Source: Amoebidium appalachense (Eukaryota; Ichthyosporea). Taken from it: a stretch of 64,000 nucleotides of DNA. The notes below the pieces were generated by a model. That model did not search any database and was not told the DNA's origin. It saw only the letters and a program-made list of their open reading frames with translations. The position numbers and the translations under genes were made by a program. The stretch lies in contig CAVNZM010000007.1 in the NCBI GenBank assembly GCA_963693365.1, positions 4,712,001 to 4,776,000 on the forward strand, written 5' to 3'. Positions 33,801 to 64,000 of this stretch are shown here, piece by piece (position 1 is the first letter of the stretch; each line of letters opens with the position of its first letter).

Positions 33801-34565
33801 AACACACACACACGCATACACAATCCGATACTGTGGACGACCGTGCCCCCCTGGTGAGTATGGGCCCTGAGTACATGATGTATGCTCCTTGTGCATGTTT
33901 TTTTTCTGCAATAAATGTTTTGTGTTGTCCGCCACGAATATTGACTTCGTGCTCCATACCACATCCCCCCTCCTTCCCCCCCCCCCCCCCCCCCCCCTCC
34001 CCCCTCCCTCTTCCCGCCTCCCCCCCCCCCCCCCCCCCCCCCACTCTCCAAATGACTTCGGCCCCCCCTGAAGATGGGCTCTGCTTATGTTGCATACTCT
34101 TTTTGTGTGATTTGCACACTGCATTGTCTGGTCAGCCCGCCATGTTTTTTTCGTTCTCTGTATCCCATTTCCCCCCCTCTCCCAGCAACACACACACACA
34201 CACACGTACTCAGCCATGGGTTCTAACCTCCTCCCCCCTCCTCCCCCCCTCCCCCCTTTCCCCTTTCCTATGTCAGTGGGAGGTAGAGTCACGTCAGCGG
34301 CTGCGCATAGTACGTGTGGGGCACAGCAGCTACGTGCTGCAGGCATGTGCCAGCGACCAGCAGCAGTGGGCTATTTTTAGAACATGCCACATGCAGCATG
34401 ATAGGGTAATAGTGTTCTCCCCAAGCACACACACACGTTCTCGTGCACACACACATACATACAGACATGTAAACACAGACAAACACAACCGCACAGGCAC
34501 ACACACACACATACATACAGACATGTAAACACAGACAAACACAACCGCACAGGCACACACACACA

Positions 34566-34613
<48 letters not shown>

Positions 34614-34765
34614 GCACGAGATGTCAACGAATCGGAGCCCGTTCTCATGTGTAGACATACAACTATCTTGTGATGGACTCTGTTCAGGAATGGCCATTTT
34701 TTCTGCACGTTTCGATTTCCTCCGTGTGACCGTCGGTCTCCGAGGCTTTCAGCTATATTGAATGC

Positions 34766-34814
<49 letters not shown>

Positions 34815-34947
34815 CCCCCCCAGGGGTCCACCCAACCAGTGCTGCCTGCCCACGGCACACATAAGCACTCGCACAAACAAACTGGCAACTCCTGCCTCCC
34901 CACCTACACCAACATCACATCCAGACCCACACACGCATGAATTCACG

Positions 34948-34995
<48 letters not shown>

Positions 34996-35141
34996 ATGCA
35001 CACGCACACGCACACACATACACACACACACACACACAGGTGCTGATGGGGACCTACTCGTGTGCGCCCACCACTGCAGGAGGGTCAGTGTGCATCCATT
35101 CGCTCCAGATGATGCCTGCGGCCCTGCCCACACAGCCATAG
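30118..35141 (+). CDS. Transposase-type HTH (CENP-B/Tc5) joined to a DUF1349 domain
   Basis: Exons: 30118-30891, 31500-31622, 32039-32173, 32831-32923, 33562-33684, 33824-33853, 34277-34405, 35040-35141; every junction is phase 0; about 502 residues. Exon 1 carries a disordered acidic/His-rich start, a basic stretch, a psq-like HTH (about 120-162: [40 protein letters not shown]) and a CENPB/Tc5-type domain (180-242: [34 protein letters not shown]). These are the DNA-binding half of pogo/Tc5-type transposases; no DDE catalytic part is present. Exons 3-8 give a DUF1349 (regulation-of-enolase-1-like, concanavalin-like fold) domain: [52 protein letters not shown], and [15 protein letters not shown] near the end. 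Function is not established for the family. Exon 6 lacks an AG acceptor, a clear anomaly. It could instead be two adjacent genes, since nothing but frame, phase and orientation joins exon 1 to the rest. Confidence 0.72.
30896..30992 (+). repeat. (GT)n tract starting at the exon 1 donor
   Basis: The donor GTACGTGTTTGTGTG at 30892 passes straight into about 45 GT units. Confidence 0.93.
31200..31870 (+). repeat. Poly-G and poly-C blocks flanking exon 2 of the HTH-DUF1349 gene
   Basis: Poly-G at 31206-31228 and 31287-31310, poly-C at 31421-31443, then T(n)G(n) at 31688-31740 and further poly-G to 31851. Exon 2 sits at 31500-31622 between them. Confidence 0.88.
32183..32815 (+). repeat. Poly-C and (CA)n blocks in the intron before exon 4
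   Basis: Poly-C at 32184-32210 and 32464-32508, then interrupted CA repeats at 32640-32810 that lead toward the acceptor at 32830. Confidence 0.9.
32924..33090 (+). repeat. (GT)n tract starting at the exon 4 donor
   Basis: The donor itself is GTGTGTGTG; the repeat runs on for about 160 bases with minor interruptions. Confidence 0.95.
33345..33570 (+). repeat. Minisatellite that ends in the acceptor and first codons of exon 5
   Basis: Unit of about 45 bp: GCACATAGCTGACATGCAGC, CAATCAGGCGGGGCT, A/GA and TAATTAG. About five copies, one of them (33372-33410) shortened. The last copy supplies the used acceptor CAATCAG at 33555-33561 and the first exon bases GCGGGGCTGA. Confidence 0.88.
33691..33815 (+). 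repeat. Poly-C then (CA)n tract inside the DUF1349 domain
   Basis: Occupies almost the whole interval between exon 5 and the [10 protein letters not shown] segment. There is no AG dinucleotide from 33685 to 33855. Confidence 0.95.
33865..34172 (-). repeat. Two degenerate dispersed-repeat copies in reverse orientation
   Basis: 33865-33968 and 34050-34172 each resemble the reverse complement of the family (for example GAAGATGGGCTCTGCTTATG at 34070). Each ends in a C-rich run. They lie in the intron between exons 6 and 7. Confidence 0.6.
34425..34612 (+). repeat. (CA)n block with a 59-bp duplication
   Basis: ACACATACATACAGACATGT and AAACACAGACAAACACAACC plus GCACAGGCAC occur twice in tandem (34450-34500 and 34508-34558), followed by pure CA to 34612. 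Confidence 0.88.
34767..35037 (+). repeat. Poly-C run and (CA)n tract leading into the last acceptor
   Basis: About 47 C at 34767-34813 and CA repeats at 34952-35037 that end in the acceptor CACACAG before 35040. Confidence 0.93.
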
Positions 35142-35919
35142 CACTATAGCAGGCTATTGATGGAACGAATGTGGTGAATTCGGCAGAAGGCGAATGAGGT
35201 AGCATGCATAGAGAGATTGGGTCTAGAACCGACGATCATTATTTGTATTATTTAAATTTAGTATTGTATTTATAATGTGTGAATGAATCGAATGCTTATG
35301 ATGGGAATTAACGTAGGCATGCATGTATGTACACGCTTCATCGGGTGTAGTCAGTCGTATGCCACGATCGCAACACCCCCGCAGGCCGGCATCACGCGCG
35401 AGACATTTATCAAGTACTTGAAACACATAGAGCACTTGATGTAGTTGTAGGCAGGCACTACTGCAGTATAACAAGATCACGCGCAATCGTTAGATTGCAT
35501 GGTTATCATTTGGTGTGTGCACACATGGATTTAAAATATAAGAAAAAAGAAAGAAAAGGAAGAAAGGAAGGAAAAAAACCGACCCAGCAGATTGGAAAAG
35601 CCTGGCTGGCCCAGGGCTGTTAATGTAGATAAGTACACGTGTTTAAAAGTATCCAAAGCAGCTGGGCGTTTGACGCTCGTATTGCAGCTTGGTGCCTGTA
35701 CTTCCAAAGCACACAAACGATATTAGTCGCTATAAAACATAGGTATCCCTCTATGTCAACACAAAATTTCACCCACTACTTTGATATTACATCTAGTTAT
35801 CGATATCTACAACAGAAAGCACAACTGCAAAACATTAGATTAAACCTGCATTTCCTTACAATAATATTCCAAGTGCGCGGCTCTGCCGCCACGGCAGAGC
35901 TTGGCAGGCATGCCCAAAT

Positions 35920-35981
<62 letters not shown>

Positions 35982-35984
35982 ACG

Positions 35985-36026
<42 letters not shown>

Positions 36027-36409
36027 ATGTGCGTGTGTGCGTTCGTCCCCGTCTACCTGCCTGCTGGTTAATGCTATGTACATTCACTCCGTATATGCAG
36101 GCAGTTGGTCTGGTTGGCGCGTCGTATCACATTCACAAGCGTTAAAGGGCAAAAAACAAAAAAAACAAAACAAAAAAAAAGCATTTCCTTAGAAGGTAAG
36201 CATGTGGGACGGTGCTCTAATATTCTAGGGTTGCCAGTACAGGGCAGGCGAGGGGAAGGGGTAACAACAGGGATGCAAGCACAGTTGCATTGGACACCCC
36301 AGTAACAAAAGATTAAAAAAATTAAAAATTATGCATAAAAGGGGGCAATGCTTTGTCACACTTAGTGTGTTCTGCATATATATGGATATACCCGGTGTTT
36401 GTTGCCGCA
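35142..36409. other. Convergent spacer between the DUF1349 and SGPP genes
   Basis: Mostly non-repetitive and AT-richer than the introns. It has (GT)n at 35922-36023 split by CACGAG, and an A-rich stretch at 36150-36182. No gene recognised. Confidence 0.6.
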
Positions 36410-41673
<5,264 letters not shown>

Positions 41674-42759
41674 TTTCGTCCTAGAGATGTGTAACAATAG
41701 CAGGTATTCTACTATCGAAAAAGGAAAAAATGCGAGACCATAAACTGGAGCAGTGGGGTCGAGGGTGATCGTAGCTCAAAGGCCCAACACACAAATGCTA
41801 CACAACAACAGGCAAAAGATCAACTTGGCCCTGCTACTGCTTGTGAAGTTCGCTAATTTGTTTTGTTAGAATACTCGAGTGTCCAACCTGGCTAACCCTA
41901 ATACATATGTGTTGCTACTGTGTGTGCCTCTAGAGAACTACATAAACACCACCGTGCACAGGCAGGCGGCTTACCACTCTGATACAGATAGGCTATGGAA
42001 ACAAAATTTTGAACCATTTGAATGCATGACTCTGCCCAGGAATGATCAGAGCAATCTGCACTGCCAAAATAGACTTTGAACATTTTTTGAACCCGAACGC
42101 CACGGGGATCCCCCGAAACATATAGCTGGGGGTGTGTGTGATGTATGCTCATAAACTTTCTAATTAGGACCTTCGCATTTTTAATTAATCAATTTAATTT
42201 AGGTCTTTTTTGGAACCGCGTCTTTAAACGTTACCATAGTAGAGGGAAGAACTGCGAGGTACGCTTCACATGCTCTTGGCTTGTTGTTGGCTGCCATTAT
42301 AATAATTCACAGTGAGTCAATGATTGAGGGTAACTGCCTGACCTACTCAGGCCCGGAATTTTAGAAAAGTCAATCCATATTGGAATCTTTGGGGACTCAA
42401 CGGGTACCAATAAGTCACCATCAGGGAGAAGTGCAAAATATTCGAATGCTGGCCCCGCACGTGCGTGTGCACGTGCATGTGTACATCATCGATCCATGGT
42501 GGGCCTGTAATGCTGCATATTATTTCTTCGAAAAATTTATTGAAAATTCTTAGACACGATGCTTCATATTTTGCTTAAATGTGTAGACATGACACATGCA
42601 GGCATACGTATAGGGTCTGAGGTTGAACTGATGAGTTTAGTTATCATGATTCGATCATTTTGCCCGCTTTCTAGACTCTCTGGGGCACCAGCTCCACTTG
42701 CCTCTTTGAGACTCGCGAAACAGCTGCAGAACGCAGGAATTCGATCGCGAACAGTTCAG

Positions 42760-42796
<37 letters not shown>

Positions 42797-44469
42797 TTTC
42801 CTTTCAAGGCTTTATTTACTTTTTTTTGTGCCACGGTTTTTTGGGTGTGCGTGTGTACACCGTATGTGTGTGCACGCAGGCCCAAGGGGAGGCCCGGGGC
42901 CTGGGGAGGGGAGGGGGAGGGGGATAAGAATTTTATAAGAAGTACAATGATGAATATGGGCAAAGGGGGGCACCCCACAGTGTCATTCAACCGTCAGTGA
43001 CCATTTACGGGCCTTCATGTTCGCGTGTGCACATAAAAGGTGCCAAGCGTGTATTTTTGACGTCCGCAGTCTTGAGAGCTTCCCTATTGGTGTCGGACAT
43101 ATTAAAATAATTTTTCCCGTTTTCTTTACTTCAAGTTGCCGTGCTGGATGCGCCACAGCATACTAGCCTCTGGTATATACATACACCACGTATACACACT
43201 GACATACAGCCAATATGTAAAAGAGAAAAAAAATAAACGAAAAAAACGAAAAAAAGAGAAAAGAAAAAGAACATGAAAACCATGATTATATCCACTAAGC
43301 TCACATGCTTGCGAACTCTAGACTTGGTATTTTGTGTATCCGTGTTTGCAGTTAAGGTGCATGTAATTCTAACTAGTGCATATGGCTGTAAGGTTGCTAT
43401 GCCAGTGTGTCCACATGGATTAAATTTTGCATAGTTATATCCAAATACATCCAAATACATACATCAGCAGAGCCTACAAGCTCCCCTTGGGTGCCAGAGC
43501 AAGTTTCCGGCACACTGTAACGCTAACAAGTCTTATGTCAGTCCACCCATGACGCAACAAACAACCAATAAAACAAGGCTAAAAGAGCAATATATATAGA
43601 AGGGGTAACAGCGTGCTAAAAAAGAAAAAGACCCCCCCCCCCCCCCCCCCTCCCAAAAAAAAAAAATAAAAAATAAAAACCAAAACCAAGCCGAAAGCCG
43701 AAAAAGCCAAGATTATGCAGACACCAACACCCACCCACCCACCCACCCACCCACACAGTTACACCCGACACGTAAGTGCAAACAAACACGAGTATCACAT
43801 CATGGCTACCTAAAAGGTGCTTCAAAACATCCTAAAACTGAACCGATTGACAAGACAAAAACAACTGCCCAATGGTTTCCCCTCAACCTAACTGTATCAC
43901 GTGACACTAACCCACATGCAGACTCGCTTCTGCCTTTCTTCCTGCATGCAAAAAAGACAAGTGCAGGCCCGACCACCCTACCCCATCGTGTATGCAAAAC
44001 TTTGTAATTTAGATAAATAAAAGAAGGAGGGGAAATATGGCCTGAAGAAACGTCATAGCACTGTGACACAAAGTTTAAGATAACCGAATAAATACCCGTC
44101 GCCAGAAAAAATATGTCGCAGCCAGCCACCAGGACCTGCAGGGGAAGAATGTCTTAACGTGAGCACACGTGCACAGGGCCCTGATAGTATCAGCAACAGA
44201 GTTTTTCGTTTCGTTTTTTTCCTTTCTTCCCTGTCGGTGTGCCTTTGTGTGTGTGTGTGTGTGTGCGTGTGTGTGTGCGCGTGAGCCCCGGCAAAGAGGG
44301 GGGGGGGGGGGGGGGGTTGAATGGATGGGCGGATATGCTTCATCAGTGATGGGTGAACCAAACACTGGATGTATGTTGCTATCCTGTTTGCTCCTTGCCA
44401 TCATATGTGGATGGCATTGAAGCACTACAGCTCTGCTTGTTGTCTACACACTCCTTCACTCCTTTTGTT

Positions 44470-44500
<31 letters not shown>

Positions 44501-44793
44501 GGGCCCTGCGCCCCTGAACAACCATCTGTGAATGTTACTCTTTCTGGACACTCCTGTGACCTTTTTCTCCACCATCGTCCTAAACATGCAGAAACATCTC
44601 ATAATTATCCTTCTTCTTCCTTTGCGGTGGTGGTTTGTGAGCGAGTGGTGTGTGGCGAGTGAGTGTGTATGTGCGTGCACGTGCGTGGGCGCGTGTGTGC
44701 GTTGTTTGGTGGTGTTGGTGGTGGTGAAGAGGGGGGGAGGGGGGGGGGGGGGGGGGGGGGGGGGGTCTATGTACCGGCCAAAGACAGTGGAGC
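41674..44793. other. Spacer between the SGPP and BET genes
   Basis: Upstream of SGPP and downstream of the BET stop. Mostly unique, AT-richer sequence. Poly-C at 42763-42796, 43632-43650 and 44471-44498, (CCCA)n at 43730-43754, (GT)n at 44249-44278 and poly-G at 44300-44316 and 44729-44765. A CCAAT plus TATATATA pair at 43565-43603 has no gene after it. Small open frames (41879-42079, 42559-42927) are unrecognised. Confidence 0.55.
43565..43603 (+). promoter_or_regulatory. Orphan CCAAT and TATA-like pair
   Basis: CCAATAAAA at 43565 and CAATATATATAG at 43591 are spaced like a core promoter, but no coding region follows before the next poly-C run. It may be chance or drive a non-coding RNA. 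Confidence 0.2.
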
Positions 44794-60095
<15,302 letters not shown>

Positions 60096-62155
60096 CTGGC
60101 TGTGGTGGTGCCCCTTACCACCTGTGTGCTAGAGGCATGGGGCGCATCCTTTACCTGTAGAACACCACCACACGTGTCAGGTTGACCAAGGCACGAGCAG
60201 ATGATGGTAAAAACACCGTGCGGATTTTGGGTAACAACACACTTGTAACTCTCAGCGAGGTTGTTCTTGGATGTTGCGGGCAGCTTAGTAAAAAAAGGAA
60301 AATACATTCACCCACAAGGAAACTTGTCGATCATGTTAATAGCTGGAAAAAGCGATCTATAAAGTGGACTTTTACTCTGACAGCACAAGCGTGCTCCAAA
60401 AAATTGGGGCAAGCTGTCCGTCTCCTACACGGCCTATACACCCCCAAAAGGCCCTTTGTAACAGTTGCTTTGAAGAAATTTGTGCAGTGCGCTGCCAACA
60501 GCTTGATGCACATTTCATGCAGTAGATGATAGTGTATCTATTTGTGTGTGGAGGTGCTTGGCTAAATTATAACGTGTTCCCCTTGTGACGAGTTGCAACA
60601 CGAGACCACAACGGAACACGACAACGTGAAGGAGTCCGGTAAAGAAGGGTCTTCCGAGGAAGTCGATGTTCGTGGCAGTCCCTGCCTATATCTAAATTTT
60701 TTCTTTTAAGCGTGCTAACTTTTATAGATATATCACTCCATCAACGGCTCTCTAAATGGTAGGTCACTAGTGGGTAATTAGAAGATTCTATTTTCCTTCC
60801 GTTTTTTGTGCTGAAGCAAGGAAACGAACGTTGAAATCACCAGTCACCCCAACTCCCCGCTCTCCAGCAGAGCATCCTATACGTGATTGACACTTCAAAA
60901 AAATCTAACACCGTGCCGCTTAGAGTATTACCTTACTGTAACCAGACCACCCTCCCTCCTTGTACCCTTATCTCCCTACCCTAAGTTATCACAGCTTTGT
61001 CACTTTGAAAAGTTATGTGCTGTTGTGCCACCGTTTTCAAATATAACGGGCACGGTTCCGGCCGGTCCGGCAAAATCTTGCGCCCGGAGCGTGCCACCAA
61101 CGGCGAGTTTATTAGCCAATCATACAACTTTTTAAACAGCTCGTTGATATAACTGTGTAATCGCGAATGGCAATAGTTCAATAGAATTGATTGCTGGAGA
61201 TTGCTTTTGTTATCACGCACGCCTTGAAACCGTTGAAGACGCGCGCCAACATTTGGCCAGGAACGTTACGAAGCCGGTATGCACATACAACAATTGCATT
61301 GTTTTCATGTGAGTTTCTCATTATTGCTGCTCCATGAGCCTATACGTAAAGGTGTAAAAATAAACAAGAAAATGTACCGTGCACCGCATTTATACCTCCT
61401 TTTGCTGCACGCAAGGCAAAGTGGATTTACCCCCGTCCGGGCATGGATCGCATCTTGAAGATCCAGACTGATCGCCGTTTTTTGGGCGGTTGCCAGGGCC
61501 ACGCGTTTGATGAAACGGATCTGTGTGCTCCCTGAAGAGGACAAGAGAAAACTGGGGAACATGAGCAACTTGTGACGGGATGTTGGTGATTTTCTGGTAT
61601 CACAGTGTAGCGTATGGTAGTATTTTGTCTTAGTAGTCATGTGGCTAGCTCTAAAAGCCTAATCTGCCCTGATTTCAGCACTTATTTCCAGTTGCGTCAC
61701 TTTTGAAGCTCCTTGAGAGGCTCAGCTGATAGTGGTGACGTCAGCCTAGGGAGCTACTACTCGGCGGCACTCTCACTCACCTAGAAGTTACTACCATCCA
61801 CTTTGTTGTAACGGAGCGACGGACCTAATAAAACTGGTGCTATGTTGAACTAGGACTCGTTTGTTTCTGCCTGCTGGCTTTTGTACTTCACCCTGTTGAT
61901 CATGATCAGTCAGCTGGAGACGACGCCCAAACACGGACCCAGTTGGCCGACTGCTCGGTACGTTTTCTGCATTCGACCGGGAAAGCACAGTCTAAGCACC
62001 AAGGGTAGTAACAACCTATGCCTTAAAAGTAAGGAGTTGCATTTCGTTGAAGTTTTAACCTAATTAGTCGACATGGATGAAACTGAATAGGTAAAGACAA
62101 TACTGTATGCCAGGCTCTTGCTGGAAGCTCCCCCTCCCACCGTCCCCCCTCCTGA

Positions 62156-62187
<32 letters not shown>

Positions 62188-63535
62188 ACACTCACAAACT
62201 CTTATAAAATAGCACACACGCACACACAGCAGGCAGTGCATTAGCCGTCCCACCTATTACCTCCATTTTGTGCGCCCACATTACAACCACGATCAGGGGT
62301 GCTTCTGACATCACACGGCTGTGATTACTATGATAAGATAACAGTACAGTTCTTTGTTAGAAAGACCCTCGGTTGGAAGGTGTCAAAATTTGAATCGCAG
62401 TATAACAGTAATTCCATGAGTTCAATTTCTCTGTCCGGGTCTTTTTTTTAGTAGAAAAATGGCCTTCAGTCGAAACAATTGTAGTTTGAGCAATGCAGCT
62501 GATCCTTCTCCTCCCCCCCCCCCCCCCCCCCTCCCCCCCCCCCAAACACACACATCCAAACAACAAAAAAGCAAAAAGCACACATACACACGTAAATGTT
62601 TGCACAGAGCACTAGCCCTTTAAATTTCCACCTACCATCTTTCTTTTATGCCCTCGCACGACGACTATGGTCAGCTGAATTAACACAAAACGGTAACCCT
62701 GCCGTGGTCAAGTAATAATTCTACTCTCCTCCCCCCCCCCCCCCCCCCCCCGTGCCCTTTTTTTCCTTTTTTTTTTTTTTCCTGGGGGGGGGGGGGGGGG
62801 GGGGGGCTGCACTATATGACTAATGCCATTCGGTCTTGGTATTTGCCTGTTAGTTACAAGGCTACTTATGATATATACCGTGTGATATGGCATATGTGGC
62901 ATACAGCTATTGGTCTCTTGTTTCTTGGAGTAGGAGGGGGGCGCTTATGGTGTTTTAAAGTTGCCGGCCCTCTCAAACAACAGAAGGTTGAGGTCACATG
63001 ACGAACTTTAAGTGGTAAGTTTTTACGGCGTATTTACAAGTATACAAGTAAGTATTTACAAACAAACATATGGTACGGTGGATAACGGTGCTTCGAAAAA
63101 ACACTTGAACTTGAAAAAGCCCCATTTTGGTGTATTTCGGTACATGTCGCCACGTCCCTATGTTCCCAAATTCAGCTACAATGATGTACCTGCACAAGAA
63201 ATTGTTACCAGTTTCTTCGTAAATACCCCCCTCCCTCCCCCCCGTTCCTCAGGAACGCCCCTCCCCCCCCCCCCCCCCCCCCCCCCCCCGGTCCCTCCCA
63301 TTATAGCCAACTCGATGCATTAAAAAAGTCAGCTACAAGTATCCCCCCCCCCTCCTCCTCCTCAGGGACACCCCCCCCCCCTCCCCCCCGTTCCTCAGGA
63401 CCCCCCCCCCCTCCTGTCCCTCCCATTATAGCAAAACCGATGCATTAATAAAGTCACAGTAACTTTGTTATTTCAATGATGTTTTATTCCAATCCGATCT
63501 TTAGCTATCCCACGTCCCTATGTTCCTAAATTCAG

Positions 63536-63571
<36 letters not shown>

Positions 63572-64000
63572 CCTCCTCCCTCCCGTTATAGCCAACCCGA
63601 TGCATTAAACTTTGTTATTTCAATGATGTTTTATTCCAATCCGATCTTTAACTATCCCACATGATGTTTTATCCCAATCATTTAGACCTTCAGCTATTCC
63701 ACGTTCACGATTAATTTTATGTACCCCCCCTCCCCCCCCCCCCCCCCCCCCCCCCGCCCCGTAAATTCTCCCCCCCTCCCCCCTCCCCCCTTTCCCCAGG
63801 ACCCCCTTTCCCCCCTCCCCCCCCCCCCTTCCCCCCCCCTCCCCCCGGTTCCCCAGGAAAACCCTCCGTCCCCCACCCCCCCACAAATAAAACCAACCCT
63901 TTGCATATTAGCAGCCTGGTAACTTTGCTATTTGAGTGACTTTCATGATTCCACTCCTTTTTAAATATCCCTCATCCCTATAGTCTTTCCACATTGGTTA
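60096..64000. other. Spacer upstream of the BET gene
   Basis: Mostly unique and AT-richer. The first few hundred bases should hold the BET promoter. A perfect CRE (TGACGTCA, about 61737-61744) and an orphan exon-like stretch (61431-61531) are present. CA repeats lie at 62157-62190 and poly-C/poly-G runs at 62513-62540, 62731-62751, 62784-62806, 63265-63289 and 63540-63570. From 63180 to 63720 short segments are repeated: CCCATTATAGC(C/A)AA with CGATGCATTAA, and TTTCAATGATGTTTTATTCC. Confidence 0.5.
61431..61531 (-). other. Possible orphan coding exon
   Basis: On the minus strand a GC-richer 101-bp stretch starts after a good acceptor (TTGTCCTCTTCAG) and ends at GGGG followed by GTAAAT. It encodes STQIRFIKRVALATAQKT then AISLDLQDAIHARTG with no stop. 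I do not recognise the protein, and no partner exons were found between here and the BET start. It could be a chance open stretch or the edge of an unrecognised gene. Confidence 0.3.

Noticed and set aside
33685-33823. U12-type intron (GTATCC start, possible AC end)
   Set aside because: The rest of the donor is poly-C, not CTTT, and there is no TTCCTTAAC branch site before the next segment.
60182-60529. 115-codon plus-strand frame upstream of the BET gene
   Set aside because: No domain recognised and it overlaps the likely BET promoter; support is limited to being open.

Overview
This window is a piece of a nuclear eukaryotic genome. It holds nine recognisable protein genes. Six of them (or seven, counting a possible 5' UTR intron elsewhere) are split into 5 to 14 exons with canonical GT-AG introns, TATA and CCAAT promoter elements are visible, and nothing is organised as an operon. 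The gene set is a glycogen-targeting PP1 subunit, an ILKAP-type PP2C, DNAJC25, TRAPPC2, a class II DnaJ, a BAG protein, a sphingosine-phosphate phosphatase and a two-bromodomain BET protein with an NET domain. This fits an opisthokont, plausibly a unicellular holozoan or early animal lineage; the sequence alone does not fix the species. Introns and spacers are saturated with (GT)n, (CA)n, (CT)n and (GA)n microsatellites, very long poly-G/poly-C tracts and several minisatellites, so most long open frames here are repeat artefacts.

Layout: 1-1967 spacer; 1968-2574 (+) PPP1R3-like gene with a frameshift; 3470-9342 (+) ILKAP-like PP2C phosphatase in 12 exons; 10336-15985 (-) DNAJC25-like ER J protein in 7 exons, head-to-head with 16414-20519 (+) TRAPPC2/sedlin in 5 exons; 20520-25248 repeat-rich spacer; 25249-26382 (-) DNAJB-type Hsp40 and 27092-28054 (+) IQ-BAG protein, both intronless and sharing a 709-bp divergent promoter with heat-shock elements; 30118-35141 (+) a gene joining a CENP-B/Tc5-type DNA-binding module to a DUF1349 domain; 36410-41673 (-) sphingosine-1-phosphate phosphatase in 7 exons; 44794-60095 (-) BET bromodomain gene with at least 14 exons; 60096-64000 spacer with one orphan exon-like stretch.

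Functional links: the central DNAJB/BAG pair is an evident stress module, a J protein that loads Hsp70 and a BAG protein that acts as its nucleotide-exchange factor, driven from one heat-shock promoter. DNAJC25 and SGPP belong to the ER membrane and TRAPPC2 to ER-Golgi traffic. The other neighbours show no obvious shared pathway.

Most notable observations: the transposase-derived HTH joined to DUF1349; a dispersed repeat family whose one end always abuts a poly-G/poly-C tract; the shared heat-shock promoter; minisatellites that copy a splice acceptor; and a tendency of (GT)n to start at donors and (CA)n to lead into acceptors. Exon coordinates were assigned by hand from frame, phase and splice consensus, so an error of one base is possible at some junctions.
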